From Betaproteobacteria bacterium (GTDB taxonomy: Bacteria > Pseudomonadota > Gammaproteobacteria > Burkholderiales > Rhodocyclaceae): DNA of 64,000 nt. The notes below the pieces were generated by a model. It ran no database searches, had not been told where the DNA came from, and saw only the letters and a program-made list of their open reading frames with translations. The translations under genes were made by a program, and so were the position numbers. Below, one piece after another: positions 1 through 8,441 of the stretch; the stretch's first letter is position 1; every line of letters starts with the position of its first letter. Where the stretch lies: NCBI GenBank assembly GCA_016705475.1, contig JADIYD010000014.1, positions 372,001-436,000 on the forward strand, given 5' to 3'.

Positions 1-764
1 GAGAACACACCGACCGGCAGGCCACTTTCGACGGCCACGTTCTCCGCAATGTTCAACGCAAATGCGGTCTTGCCCATGGAGGGACGACCCGCAACGATAA
101 TCAGGTCACCCGGCTGGAAGCCAGACGTTTTCTGATCAAGATCGATAAAACCGGTAGGTACCCCTGTGATGTCGGATGGGTTGTCGCGGTCATGCAACTC
201 CTGAATGCGCTCGACCACCTGCGTGAGCAAGGGATTGATGTGAACAAAGCCCTCGCTATGCCCGGCACCCGCTTCAGCAATCTTGAAAATCTTTGATTCC
301 GCTTCATCCAGCAGCGTCTCGGCATCCCGGCCCAGCGGATTCAATGCATCAGCAGCGATTTCGTCGGCAGTTGCAACCAGCTGACGCAATACTGAGCGCT
401 CGCGCACGATTTCAGCATAGCGTTTGATATTGGCTGCTGACGGGGTATTGGCGGCCAACTCGCCAAGATAGGCCAAGCCGCCGGTCTGGTCTCCTTCCCC
501 CGCCGCATCAAGCGCCTCGGCAACGGTGACCACGTCGGCCGGCTTTGCGCTGTCCAGCAATTTGCGAATCTGGCGAAAAATCCGCCGGTGCTCATCCCGG
601 TAGAAATCGGTTTCGGCAACCTGATCGCCAATTCGGTCCCAGGCCTGATTATCGAGCAATAGACCACCCAGAACCGATTGCTCGGCCTCGATGGAGTGCG
701 GCGGCACACGCAGATGATCCAGCGTGGCGTCGGAGATTCTTGGCTTGGGAGGACGTTGATTCAT
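1..764 (-). CDS. dnaB: Replicative DNA helicase DnaB, N-terminal part (runs off the window)
   Basis: DnaB is the hexameric helicase that unwinds the chromosome at the fork. Reading the minus strand from the ATG at 762-764 gives MNQRPPKPRISDATLDHLRV, then the DnaB N-terminal helical domain (SIEAEQSVLGGLLLDN) and the linker. A RecA-type Walker A motif (AGRPSMGKTAFALN) lies near residue 225. The 3' half is outside the window, so motifs H2-H4 cannot be checked. It lies downstream of rplI in the same direction, separated by a strong hairpin at 782-811, an order common in proteobacteria (rpsF-priB-rpsR-rplI-dnaB). No defect is seen in the visible part. Confidence 0.95.
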   Translation of the reverse strand, partial: MNQRPPKPRISDATLDHLRVPPHSIEAEQSVLGGLLLDNQAWDRIGDQVAETDFYRDEHRRIFRQIRKLLDSAKPADVVTVAEALDAAGEGDQTGGLAYLGELAANTPSAANIKRYAEIVRERSVLRQLVATADEIAADALNPLGRDAETLLDEAESKIFKIAEAGAGHSEGFVHINPLLTQVVERIQELHDRDNPSDITGVPTGFIDLDQKTSGFQPGDLIIVAGRPSMGKTAFALNIAENVAVESGLPVGVF

Positions 765-781
765 GGCGGCAAGTTTAAATT

Positions 782-811
782 AAAAAGGCCTCGCAATCGC
801 GAGGCCTTTTT
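782..811. terminator. Rho-independent terminator between rplI and dnaB
   Basis: A hairpin with 8-base GC-rich arms (GGCCTCGC / GCGAGGCC) around AATC is flanked by AAAAA on one side and TTTTT on the other. It can work in both directions. It would end the ribosomal-protein transcript and separate it from dnaB. Confidence 0.85.
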
Positions 812-829
812 GGTGGGGGGTGTCCGAAA

Positions 830-1276
830 TTACTCGGCGACCACAACCACAGAGATGTTGGCCAGCACGTCGGTGTGCAGAGCCACGTCGAGCGGGAACT
901 CGCCGATTGCCTTGAGCGGACCGTCCGGCATGCGGATGGACGACTTGTCGACATCGAAACCGGCAGCCTTGAGGGCTTCGGCGATATCAACGTTACCGAC
1001 GGAACCGAACAGACGGCCGTCCATGCCTGCCTTGCGGGCGACGGAGACAGCGGTACCGTTCATCTTGTCGGCAACAGCCTGGGCAGCAGCCAGCTTTTCA
1101 GCAGCGAGCTTTTCCAGTTCGGCGCGGCGAACTTCAAATTCAGCCATGGCAGCCGGCGTAGCACGCTTGGCCATACGCTGCGGAATCAGGAAATTACGGG
1201 CGTAGCCGTCCTTGACCTTGACCACATCACCGAGATTACCGAGGTTGACAACCTTTTCGAGCAGAATGATTTGCAT
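830..1276 (-). CDS. rplI: 50S ribosomal protein L9
   Basis: L9 binds domain V of 23S rRNA near the L1 stalk and helps maintain reading frame. The 148-residue product has the usual family length. It starts MQIILLEKVVNLGNLGDVV, followed by the VKDGYARNFLIP signature, a long connecting helix rich in Ala, Glu and Lys (about residues 45-75) and the C-terminal RNA-binding domain. It is the last gene of the rpsF-priB-rpsR-rplI operon. A purine-rich ribosome-binding site (GAGGAGAC on the minus strand) lies just before the ATG. Confidence 0.97.
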   Translation of the reverse strand: MQIILLEKVVNLGNLGDVVKVKDGYARNFLIPQRMAKRATPAAMAEFEVRRAELEKLAAEKLAAAQAVADKMNGTAVSVARKAGMDGRLFGSVGNVDIAEALKAAGFDVDKSSIRMPDGPLKAIGEFPLDVALHTDVLANISVVVVAE

Positions 1277-1294
1277 GTTTCGTCTCCTCGAAAA

Positions 1295-1570
1295 TTATTG
1301 ATGGTTGTCGGTGTACGGCAGCAGGGCCATGAAGCGGGCACGCTTGATAGCGGTACCCAGCTGGCGCTGATAGCCTGCCTTGGTGCCGGTCAGACGAGCC
1401 GGCATGATCTTGGCGTTTTCCTGGATGAATTCCTTGAGGACATCCACATCCTTGTAGTCGATCTGTTCGACCTTTTCAGCCGTGAAGCGGCAGAACTTGC
1501 GACGCTTGAACAGGCCGCCACCGCGCTTCTTTTTCTTGTCGTCATCCTTCTTCTTGAAGAATCGAGCCAT
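1295..1570 (-). CDS. rpsR: 30S ribosomal protein S18
   Basis: S18 binds the central domain of 16S rRNA as a heterodimer with S6, which is encoded two genes upstream. The product is 91 residues with a basic N-terminus (a run of Lys/Asp/Arg around residues 5-25). The conserved block CRFTAEKVEQIDYKDVDVLK and the RLTGTKAGYQRQL segment follow. The gene overlaps the 3' end of priB by about 29 bases, which suggests translational coupling. Confidence 0.96.
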   Translation of the reverse strand: MARFFKKKDDDKKKKRGGGLFKRRKFCRFTAEKVEQIDYKDVDVLKEFIQENAKIMPARLTGTKAGYQRQLGTAIKRARFMALLPYTDNHQ

Positions 1571-1871
1571 TTTCGTTTCCTTCCAAAAATTCGAGTGTAT
1601 TCACATGCAATACAGGAGCCTTGCTGTTGCGACTCTTGGCAGCCAGAAATCCAGTCAGTTTGACCGCCCCTCCGAGGGGCGCTGCCTCTAGCCAGCGGGC
1701 AGTTTCGCCCAAGGCCACGACAGCAATTTCCACTTCCACCAAGCGCTCTGCACCACTTTCAGTTTGCGAGGAGCTGTGTTGCAGCCATCCTTCGCTAACC
1801 GGGACACCGGCCGGTGTGTAACGCAATGCTTTGCGCTCGACCAGTTTTCCCGAGAGTGTGATGCAGTTCAG
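1542..1871 (-). CDS. priB: Primosomal replication protein N (PriB), probable CTG start
   Basis: PriB is a single-stranded-DNA-binding OB-fold protein of the PriA-dependent restart primosome. The conserved stretch LVERKALRYTPAGVP and the later VKLTGFLAAKSRNSKAPVLH match PriB. No ATG is in frame between the rpsF stop and this stretch. The first strand of the OB fold (NCITLSGKLVERK) is only included if translation starts at the CTG at 1869-1871, which follows AGGA with 7-base spacing. A TTG start at 1824-1826 would give 94 residues and lose that strand. Length from CTG is 109 residues, close to E. coli PriB (104). Identity is secure; the start is inferred. Confidence 0.85.
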   Translation of the reverse strand: MNCITLSGKLVERKALRYTPAGVPVSEGWLQHSSSQTESGAERLVEVEIAVVALGETARWLEAAPLGGAVKLTGFLAAKSRNSKAPVLHVNTLEFLEGNENGSILQEEG

Positions 1872-1892
1872 CCGCTAATCCTGTACAGAGTC

Positions 1893-2276
1893 TTAGACAG
1901 CAGCCGCTTCAACCGGAGCAGCAGGAGCTGCATCGCTAGGCATCATCGACTTGGACTTCTCTTCCTTCATCATCGGGGAAGGAGTCGTCACAGCCGCTTT
2001 CATCTTGACGGTCAGGTGGCGCAGCACAGCGTCATTGAACTTGAACGAATGTTCGAGTTCGTTCAGCGTTTCGCCGTCGCACTCGATGTTCATCAGAACG
2101 TAGTGGGCCTTGTGGATCTTCTGGATCGGGTAAGCCAGTTGGCGGCGGCCCCAGTCTTCCAGACGATGAATGGTACCGTTCTTGGCGGCAACAATGGCGC
2201 GATAGCGCTCGACCATGCCGGGCACCTGTTCGCTTTGGTCCGGATGGACGATAAAGCAGATTTCGTAATGGCGCAT
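1893..2276 (-). CDS. rpsF: 30S ribosomal protein S6
   Basis: S6 pairs with S18 in the small-subunit platform. The 127-residue product begins MRHYEICFIVHPDQSEQVPG and contains the WGRRQLAYPI block and the HYVLMNIECDGETLNELEH segment. The C-terminal tail of about 30 residues is rich in Ala, Glu and Pro, as in many proteobacterial S6 proteins, where the end can be glutamylated. First gene of the operon; an AAGGAG ribosome-binding site sits 6 bases before the ATG. Confidence 0.96.
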   Translation of the reverse strand: MRHYEICFIVHPDQSEQVPGMVERYRAIVAAKNGTIHRLEDWGRRQLAYPIQKIHKAHYVLMNIECDGETLNELEHSFKFNDAVLRHLTVKMKAAVTTPSPMMKEEKSKSMMPSDAAPAAPVEAAAV

Positions 2277-2330
2277 GCAATCTCCTTTTGGGATAAACCC
2301 TCCGCCATGCGGGTGCGGTAGGGCAAGGTT

Positions 2331-2369
2331 GAAAAGCCCACGACTATACCAGCAATCGTGGGCTTTTGG
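2331..2369. terminator. Rho-independent terminator after the acyl-CoA dehydrogenase gene
   Basis: Inverted repeat AAAAGCCCACGA / TCGTGGGCTTTT around a 12-base loop. In the minus direction it lies 20-60 bases past the stop of the acyl-CoA dehydrogenase and ends in a T-run. It also separates that gene from the rpsF promoter region. Confidence 0.75.
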
Positions 2370-2390
2370 GGAAAAACTGGGCGCTGCTTA

Positions 2391-4172
2391 TCAGAAACTG
2401 TCGTCGGCCAGTTCCAGTGCGCCGGCTGCACCTGCAACCACGGACTCAGCCAGACCCGATGCCTGAGTCAGGAAATGGTCGGCATAGAACCGTGTCGTTG
2501 CCAATTTTGCCGCCCAGAACGGATCGGTTTCTCCGGCGGCAATCTTGCTGCGTGCGATCACTGCGGCACGCCCCATCTGCCAGCCACCGGCGACCATACC
2601 GAACAGGTAGAGAAATGGTACGGCTCCGGCATGAGCCGCCTTGGGATCCGTCGAGAAATTGGCAACGATCCAGAAAACAGCCCTTTCCAGCGCGTCGACC
2701 GCAGCACTCTGGCGAACACCGATATGCGCCAGATCGGCATCAAGCTGGGCTATCGCGGCCCGCATATCGGCGATGACAGCCAAAATGGTTGCGCCTTTTT
2801 CGCGTGCAATCTTGCGACCGATCAGGTCATTTGCCTGGATGGCTGTCGTCCCCTCATAGATGGCGGTGATGCGTGCATCACGCAAATGCTGGGCGGCACC
2901 CGTTTCTTCGATATACCCCATGCCGCCATGAACTTGCACGCCTAGTGAGGCGATATCGATGGCACTCTCGGTACTCCAGCCTTTGACCACCGGAATCAAC
3001 AGATCGGCAAAAGCCCTCGCTTTTTCACGCGCAACACTGTCCTGATGGGCGTGGGCATTGTCCTGAGCCGCCGCAGTGACATAAGCCAGCGCACGCATCG
3101 CTTCAATACGAGCACGCATCGATAACAACATGCGGCGCACATCGGGATGCTTGATGATCGGCACCTTCGGGCCACCCCGAACGCCGACTTCCGTTCCCTG
3201 AACACGGTCTCTGGCATAAACCACGGCTCGTTGATAGGCGCGCTCCGCGTCACCCAGTCCTTCAAGACCGACATTGAAGCGGGCGGCGTTCATCATGATG
3301 AACATGTATTCGAGACCGCGATTCTCTTCGCCAACCAGTGTACCGATTGCACCACCATGGTCACCAAAAGCCAGCACAGCGGTGGGACTTCCGTGAATCC
3401 CCAGCTTGTGCTCTATCGAGACGCAATAGACATCATTTCGCTCACCCGGCGTACCGTCGGCTTTCAGGAGGTACTTGGGGACGACAAACAATGAAATACC
3501 CTTGACGCCTTCCGGGGCATTGGGGGTTCTGGCCAGCACGAGATGGACGATGTTGTCCGTCATATCGTGCTCGCCATACGTTATAAAAATCTTCTGGCCA
3601 AAAACCTTGTACGTTCCGTCACCGACCGGCTCGGCACGCGAACGTACCGCCGCCAGATCAGAGCCGGCCGATGGTTCGGTCAGATTCATCGTGCCGGTCC
3701 AGTTACCTGAAACCAGATTCGGCAAATACGCTGCCTTCTGCTCGTCGGTCCCGGCAATCATCAGTGCCTCGATAGCACCCTGCGTCAGCATCGGGCAAAG
3801 CGAGAACGCATGATTGGCGGATTTCCACATTTCGCTGACCGCGGTCGACAGTAGCTTGGGCAAACCCTGCCCGCCAAATTCCGGGTCGCAACCCAGACCG
3901 TTCCAGCCATTGTCAACAAACTGGCGATAGGCCTCCTTGAAGCCCGGCGAGGTCGTGACAACGGTATCTTTCCACCGGGCGCCATCCCTGTCGCCTACCC
4001 TGTTCAGCGGTGACAGCACTTCACCGGAAAAACGGGCCGCCTCTTCCAGGATGGCATCAACCACATCCGGGGATGCCTCTTCACACCCTGGCAACGAAAC
4101 CACCTGATCAAGACCAGCCAGTTCCTGCATGACAAAACGCATTTCCTTCAGCGGCGCAATATATTCACTCAT
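2391..4172 (-). CDS. Acyl-CoA dehydrogenase, long form with C-terminal extension
   Basis: FAD enzyme that introduces the alpha-beta double bond in an acyl-CoA and passes electrons to ETF. The 593-residue length and the N-terminal start MSEYIAPLKEMRFVM put it in the DmdC/AidB-like long subfamily rather than the 380-residue short type. Visible motifs are the FAD/substrate block GTMNLTEPSAGSDL (about residues 160-175), the QVHGGMGYIEETGAAQHLRD block, and IYEGTTAIQ, which carries the catalytic Glu. The chain length of the substrate cannot be read from sequence. The gene overlaps fimV by 8 bases, and etfA/etfB lie 2.5 kb upstream on the same strand. Confidence 0.9.
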   Translation of the reverse strand: MSEYIAPLKEMRFVMQELAGLDQVVSLPGCEEASPDVVDAILEEAARFSGEVLSPLNRVGDRDGARWKDTVVTTSPGFKEAYRQFVDNGWNGLGCDPEFGGQGLPKLLSTAVSEMWKSANHAFSLCPMLTQGAIEALMIAGTDEQKAAYLPNLVSGNWTGTMNLTEPSAGSDLAAVRSRAEPVGDGTYKVFGQKIFITYGEHDMTDNIVHLVLARTPNAPEGVKGISLFVVPKYLLKADGTPGERNDVYCVSIEHKLGIHGSPTAVLAFGDHGGAIGTLVGEENRGLEYMFIMMNAARFNVGLEGLGDAERAYQRAVVYARDRVQGTEVGVRGGPKVPIIKHPDVRRMLLSMRARIEAMRALAYVTAAAQDNAHAHQDSVAREKARAFADLLIPVVKGWSTESAIDIASLGVQVHGGMGYIEETGAAQHLRDARITAIYEGTTAIQANDLIGRKIAREKGATILAVIADMRAAIAQLDADLAHIGVRQSAAVDALERAVFWIVANFSTDPKAAHAGAVPFLYLFGMVAGGWQMGRAAVIARSKIAAGETDPFWAAKLATTRFYADHFLTQASGLAESVVAGAAGALELADDSF

Positions 4173-5964
4173 CAGACGATTCCATACGGTTAGCGGTTTC
4201 TTTTAGTTCGATCAGGAACAGCACATCCTCTACGACCGGCAAAGCAAATCCCGTGCGCTGCCCACCGCGGTTGTCGCGCAAAAGTTGATACAAATAGCCC
4301 ACGACATCACCCGTGCTCCAGATATCGACAATCGTGTTCACCAGTCGGGGCAAGTCCTCCAGCGACTGCGGCCGGGGTGCAATCGGACGCTCGCCACCCG
4401 AAGGCTCACCGTCTGCGCCCCGAGCTTCGTCCCAGGTCTGAACCTCGACATTGAATTGCAGATTCAGGTTGCGGGCGACGCTTTCAAACTCGGCACGCAT
4501 ACCGGCCATCCGATAGACATCCATCAAGCGTATCCATGGCTGTAACGCTTCCTGCGGATTCTGATCGATGTATTCCTGCAAGGCCTGAGCAGCCCCCTTG
4601 ACGCGACCGAAGGAGAGCATGATCTCAGCCAGTTCCATGACAGGATTGACTTCGAAATGTTCATCCAGCGTCGTGGCACTGATCGACATCTGGGAGTCAT
4701 TGCCACGCTCCGGTACCTTCGCAGGCAATTCCGTGCGGCCGGACGGGCTTCCCTCCCCGGCATCAAGCTCCAGGTCCACCTGCATTGGGCCGCCCATCGC
4801 TATCGGCTCAAAGGGCAAATCAACCCCACCGAGCTCCTCGCGCTCATCAGATCGCTTCGGGTCAACCTGCACTTCCGGGATATCAATCGGTGACTGATCG
4901 TCAGCACCCTCCGGACGCGTCGAACGATAATTTCGCCAACCCAGCCAAGCGGCCAACCCAAGCACGGATCCAAGTAACACCCCGTACAGGCTCCACTCAG
5001 ACAAGCCCGACGTCTCTTCGGCCACGGGAGGCAGTGGTGCTGGCCGCGGCTTGACTGGCTCAACAGCAACGGGGGATGACACAGAGGATACGGGCGGCGG
5101 GGTTTTTAGCAGCTCGGGCGTGGCAGAGGTAACACCCGGCGCAGTCGTTTCAACACGTTGGGCAACATCAGCAGCTCGCTGCTGAAGCTCCCCGAGCGTA
5201 CCTTCCATATTCCGCAACTTCTCGGCGGTCGCCATTTGCGTTGTAGCCTGCTCATGCATGGCGACCAGCATCCGATACTCAAGACGCAAAATCTCGCGTT
5301 GCGCCTCTTTGGCACCCGCTGCACCAAAGACGAGCTCTGTCGCCAGACGCAGTGACGGCTCGGCGGCCAGATCGCCGTCGGACAACATCAGGCGATCAGG
5401 AATTCCACTGGCTGCTGGACGACGTTCAGTTCGCCGGATGGGCAACCGGGGTGGCGCATCAACCGTTGCGGGCGCGACAGAGCGAACCCTTGCTGACTGC
5501 CTAAGCTGCGCCCTTTCAGTCGGCAAGACCGATTCTGGCTGGCGACGCTCCGCCAAAACTGGCTGCTCACCTTGCTGAGGCGATGCCATAAGGACATAGT
5601 TGCGGGATATTTCATGGCCACAACCCAATTGCACCGCCAACTGCATGATTGGTTCACGCAACGGTGTATCCGAGCGAATTTCAAGAACAGGCCGGGCGCC
5701 CTTGCGGACATTCAAAACCGCTTTTTTAAGCCATGGCAGGTCATCCGCCCCGGATGGCTGCACAAGACGAAAACAACTCGCATCAAGCTTCTGCTTCTCC
5801 GCCCCCAGAAGATCGATTTCCAAGTGCATCCGCTCACCCAGAGCTGGCTGACCGCGCAATTCGCCAAGGCCGACTGCCAACACTTCACCCGACAAGGCAA
5901 GCATCAAAACTGGCAGGGAATAGCGAAGAGCAATGCGATTCAAAGAAACAGCTCCAAATGACAT
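4165..5964 (-). CDS. FimV/HubP-family polar hub protein
   Basis: 599 residues with a signal-like N-terminus (SLPVLMLALSGEVLAVGLGE) and the FimV N-terminal module (GLGELRGQPALGERMHLEID). A Pro/Arg-rich periplasmic linker and a coiled-coil stretch near residues 225-275 follow. One membrane helix (GVLLGSVLGLAAWLGW, about residue 335) leads to an acidic cytoplasmic tail ending in the TPR-like FimV C-terminal block (NPVMELAEIMLSFGRVKGAAQ). FimV proteins organise type IV pili, twitching and polar signalling. This copy is shorter than Pseudomonas FimV. Its partnership with the overlapping dehydrogenase gene is not understood. Confidence 0.8.
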   Translation of the reverse strand: MSFGAVSLNRIALRYSLPVLMLALSGEVLAVGLGELRGQPALGERMHLEIDLLGAEKQKLDASCFRLVQPSGADDLPWLKKAVLNVRKGARPVLEIRSDTPLREPIMQLAVQLGCGHEISRNYVLMASPQQGEQPVLAERRQPESVLPTERAQLRQSARVRSVAPATVDAPPRLPIRRTERRPAASGIPDRLMLSDGDLAAEPSLRLATELVFGAAGAKEAQREILRLEYRMLVAMHEQATTQMATAEKLRNMEGTLGELQQRAADVAQRVETTAPGVTSATPELLKTPPPVSSVSSPVAVEPVKPRPAPLPPVAEETSGLSEWSLYGVLLGSVLGLAAWLGWRNYRSTRPEGADDQSPIDIPEVQVDPKRSDEREELGGVDLPFEPIAMGGPMQVDLELDAGEGSPSGRTELPAKVPERGNDSQMSISATTLDEHFEVNPVMELAEIMLSFGRVKGAAQALQEYIDQNPQEALQPWIRLMDVYRMAGMRAEFESVARNLNLQFNVEVQTWDEARGADGEPSGGERPIAPRPQSLEDLPRLVNTIVDIWSTGDVVGYLYQLLRDNRGGQRTGFALPVVEDVLFLIELKETANRMESSDE

Positions 5965-5986
5965 TAAATTATGGGAATTGTAGCCG

Positions 5987-6652
5987 TTATTTCCCGGTCA
6001 GATATATCGAATCGTCGAAGCTGACAACCCATTCTGGCCTGTATACAACGAACAAGGTCATCAGCATCCCGGAAAGCCAAGCTTCCGAGAAAGCAAGCAA
6101 CAAGAAATAGGGAAAATACTCACTGATCAGATAGTCCCACTCATAAGCACCAGCCATTGCCAACAGGAGTGTTGCAGCGAAACCGACACCGATAATCGTC
6201 AATGCAGCGCCGAGAAAGCCATTGACGAATATGTAGACAAAGAAATGCTTTGGCAATACGCCGCACAAAATGCGGAAGAAAACCTGACTCAGCGCGACAC
6301 TCAGTCCAGCCAGAAGCAAGGCATTCGCCGCATATGCAAAGATTCCGGCATCACCATTCAGGGTAATACCGAGCGTCACTAGCGACAGCCCAATGAATGC
6401 CAGAAGTGGGCCGAAGCTCAGGGTAAAGACCGTCGCTCCCAGCAGGTGGAAATTCAGGCCCGGCCTGACGCCGGCCTTGAGACTCCAGAGCAGCGTCAGT
6501 AGAACTATCATCCCGAGCCATACATTTAATAGCTCAGTCTCCTTTAGTCGCCCCCAGGGGGCCCACCAAAGAGCATGGGCGAAAAGCGGTAACCAGACGA
6601 TCCATGCCGCCCAGTACCACCCTTCGCCCATCAAGGTATCTGTCAGATTCAC
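5987..6652 (-). CDS. CbiM-like integral membrane protein (ECF-type permease family)
   Basis: 221 residues, strongly hydrophobic, with about six or seven predicted membrane helices and no signal peptide. The layout and the GATVFTLSFGPLLAFIGL and FVNGFLGAALTIIG segments resemble CbiM/energy-coupling-factor substrate components, which take up cobalt or nickel. No ATPase or T-component gene is adjacent, so metal transport is only a family-based guess. It is encoded between fimV and etfA on the same strand. Confidence 0.55.
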   Translation of the reverse strand: MNLTDTLMGEGWYWAAWIVWLPLFAHALWWAPWGRLKETELLNVWLGMIVLLTLLWSLKAGVRPGLNFHLLGATVFTLSFGPLLAFIGLSLVTLGITLNGDAGIFAYAANALLLAGLSVALSQVFFRILCGVLPKHFFVYIFVNGFLGAALTIIGVGFAATLLLAMAGAYEWDYLISEYFPYFLLLAFSEAWLSGMLMTLFVVYRPEWVVSFDDSIYLTGK

Positions 6653-6661
6653 ATGGCTATT

Positions 6662-7594
6662 CTAGCCGACAGCCGCCACCAGTTGCGGCACCACTTCGAA
6701 CAGATCACCAACCAAGCCGTAATCCGCCACCTGAAAGATCGGTGCATCGGGATCCTTGTTGATGGCGACGATGACTTTCGACTCCTTCATGCCGGCCAAA
6801 TGCTGGATGGCCCCTGAAATGCCAACCGCGATGTAAAGCTGTGGGGCGACGATCTTGCCGGTCTGGCCGACCTGATAGTCGTTCGGGACAAAGCCGGCAT
6901 CGACTGCAGCACGGGAGGCACCAAGCGCCGCGCCAAGCTTGTCGGCAAGCGGTTCGAGCAGGGTGTGGTAGTTCTCGCCACTGCCCAGACCACGACCACC
7001 GGAGACGATGATCTTGGCGGCACCGAGTTCGGGGCGTTCGGACTTGGTCAGTTCGCGGTTCGTGAGGGTGCTTTGAGCGGTGTCATTGGCTGCGGCAATG
7101 CCTTCGATTTTTGCCGTATTTCCGCCGTTGACCGCATCAAAGGCCGTGGTGCGCACGGTGATGACTTTGACCTTGTCGGCACTTTGTACGGTGGCCAGGG
7201 CATTGCCAGCGTAGATCGGACGGACGAAGGTGTCCGGGCTGTCGACGCCGGTGATTTCGGAGATTTGGGCGACGTCGAGGAGTGCAGCGATTCTCGGGCA
7301 GAGGTTTTTGCCGAAGGTGGTGGCCGGGGCGAGGATGTGGCTGTAGCCGGCGGCGTTGGCAATGACGAGCGCGGTGAGGTTCTCGGCGGTCTGGCTTTGG
7401 TAGTGGGCGGCGTCGGCCACTTTGACGCTGGTCACGCCCTGGAGTTGAGCTGCTTGCTGGGCGGCGGCGCTGCAGCCTGATCCGGCGACGAGAACGTGGA
7501 TGTCGCCCCCGATTTTCGCTGCGGCAGCGACGGTGTTGAGGGTAGCGGCTTTGAGTTGCTGGTGGTCGTGTTCGGCGATTACAAGAATAGTCAT
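6662..7594 (-). CDS. etfA: Electron transfer flavoprotein subunit alpha
   Basis: EtfA binds FAD and, with EtfB, carries electrons from acyl-CoA dehydrogenases to the quinone pool through ETF-QO. The 310-residue product starts MTILVIAEHDHQQLKAATLN. The C-terminal FAD domain shows AAKIIVSGGRGLGSGENY, GFVPNDYQVGQTGKIVAPQL and AVGISGAIQHLAGMK, ending with VAINKDPDAPIF and VGDLFEVVPQL. A copy of the dispersed 38-base repeat lies in the loop between the two domains and encodes AVNGGNTAKIEG. The gene directly follows etfB, with the ATG abutting the etfB stop. Confidence 0.96.
   Translation of the reverse strand: MTILVIAEHDHQQLKAATLNTVAAAAKIGGDIHVLVAGSGCSAAAQQAAQLQGVTSVKVADAAHYQSQTAENLTALVIANAAGYSHILAPATTFGKNLCPRIAALLDVAQISEITGVDSPDTFVRPIYAGNALATVQSADKVKVITVRTTAFDAVNGGNTAKIEGIAAANDTAQSTLTNRELTKSERPELGAAKIIVSGGRGLGSGENYHTLLEPLADKLGAALGASRAAVDAGFVPNDYQVGQTGKIVAPQLYIAVGISGAIQHLAGMKESKVIVAINKDPDAPIFQVADYGLVGDLFEVVPQLVAAVG
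7101..7138 (-). repeat. Dispersed 38-base repeat, copy in etfA
   Basis: Minus-strand core TGCGGTCAAC, then GGAAAT and CAAAAATCGAAGGC. In the etfA frame it gives AVNGGNTAKIEG in the loop between the two EtfA domains. Confidence 0.65.
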
Positions 7595-8353
7595 TTAGAT
7601 CACCTTGGCTTCGTTCTTGAGTTTGTTGACGAGTTCGGCGACGTCGGCGACCCGGATGCCGGCGCTGCGCTTGGCGGGTTCGGCGACCTTGAGGGTGGTC
7701 AGGCGCGGGGTGACGTCGACGCCAAGGTCGGCCGGCTTGACGGTGTCGAGCGGCTTTTTCTTGGCTTTCATGATGTTGGGCAGCGTGGCGTAGCGCGGTT
7801 CGTTGAGGCGCAGGTCTGTTGAAACGACAGCCGGGAGATTGATCTCGAGGGTTTCGAGGCCGCCGTCGATTTCGCGGGTGACGGTTGCTTTGCCGCCGGC
7901 GATGACGACCTTGGAGGCGAAGGTGGCTTGCGGCCAGTTTTGCAGGGCGGCGAGCATCTGGCCGGTCTGGTTGGCGTCGTCGTCGATGGCTTGTTTGCCG
8001 CAGATGACGAGTTGCGGTTGTTCTTTGTCGCAGAGGGCTTTGAGGAGCTTGGCAACGGCCAGCGGCTGGATTTCGGTATCGCCGCAGTCAACGAGGATGC
8101 CGCGGTCGGCACCAATGGCCATGGCGGTGCGGAGCGTCTCCTGGCAGGCGGCAACGCCGCAGGAGACGGCGATGACTTCGGTGGCGATGCCGGCTTCCTT
8201 GAGACGCACAGCTTCTTCGATGGCGATTTCGTCGAAGGGGTTCATGCTCATCTTGACGTTGGCCAGATCAACGCCGGTGCCATCCGCTTTGACGCGGACC
8301 TTGACGTTGTAATCCACAACGCGTTTTACGGGTACGAGAATCTTCACCAGCAT
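7595..8353 (-). CDS. etfB: Electron transfer flavoprotein subunit beta
   Basis: EtfB is the AMP-binding partner of EtfA. The 252-residue product shows KILVPVKRVVDYNVKVRVK, the NPFDEIAIEEAVRLKEAG block and VICGKQAIDDDANQTGQ, and ends with the ETF-beta KKPLDTVKPADLGVD signature. It is transcribed divergently from a TetR-family regulator across a gap of about 90 bases. That layout suggests that ETF expression answers to that regulator, but no operator can be proven by eye. Confidence 0.96.
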   Translation of the reverse strand: MLVKILVPVKRVVDYNVKVRVKADGTGVDLANVKMSMNPFDEIAIEEAVRLKEAGIATEVIAVSCGVAACQETLRTAMAIGADRGILVDCGDTEIQPLAVAKLLKALCDKEQPQLVICGKQAIDDDANQTGQMLAALQNWPQATFASKVVIAGGKATVTREIDGGLETLEINLPAVVSTDLRLNEPRYATLPNIMKAKKKPLDTVKPADLGVDVTPRLTTLKVAEPAKRSAGIRVADVAELVNKLKNEAKVI

Positions 8354-8441
8354 CTCCTTTTATTTGGTTCGACTTTTTTGAATTACTGCCGCCTGTTTGA
8401 CAGACGATCACTCAATCCGCACAATGACCATACTGTGTCGT

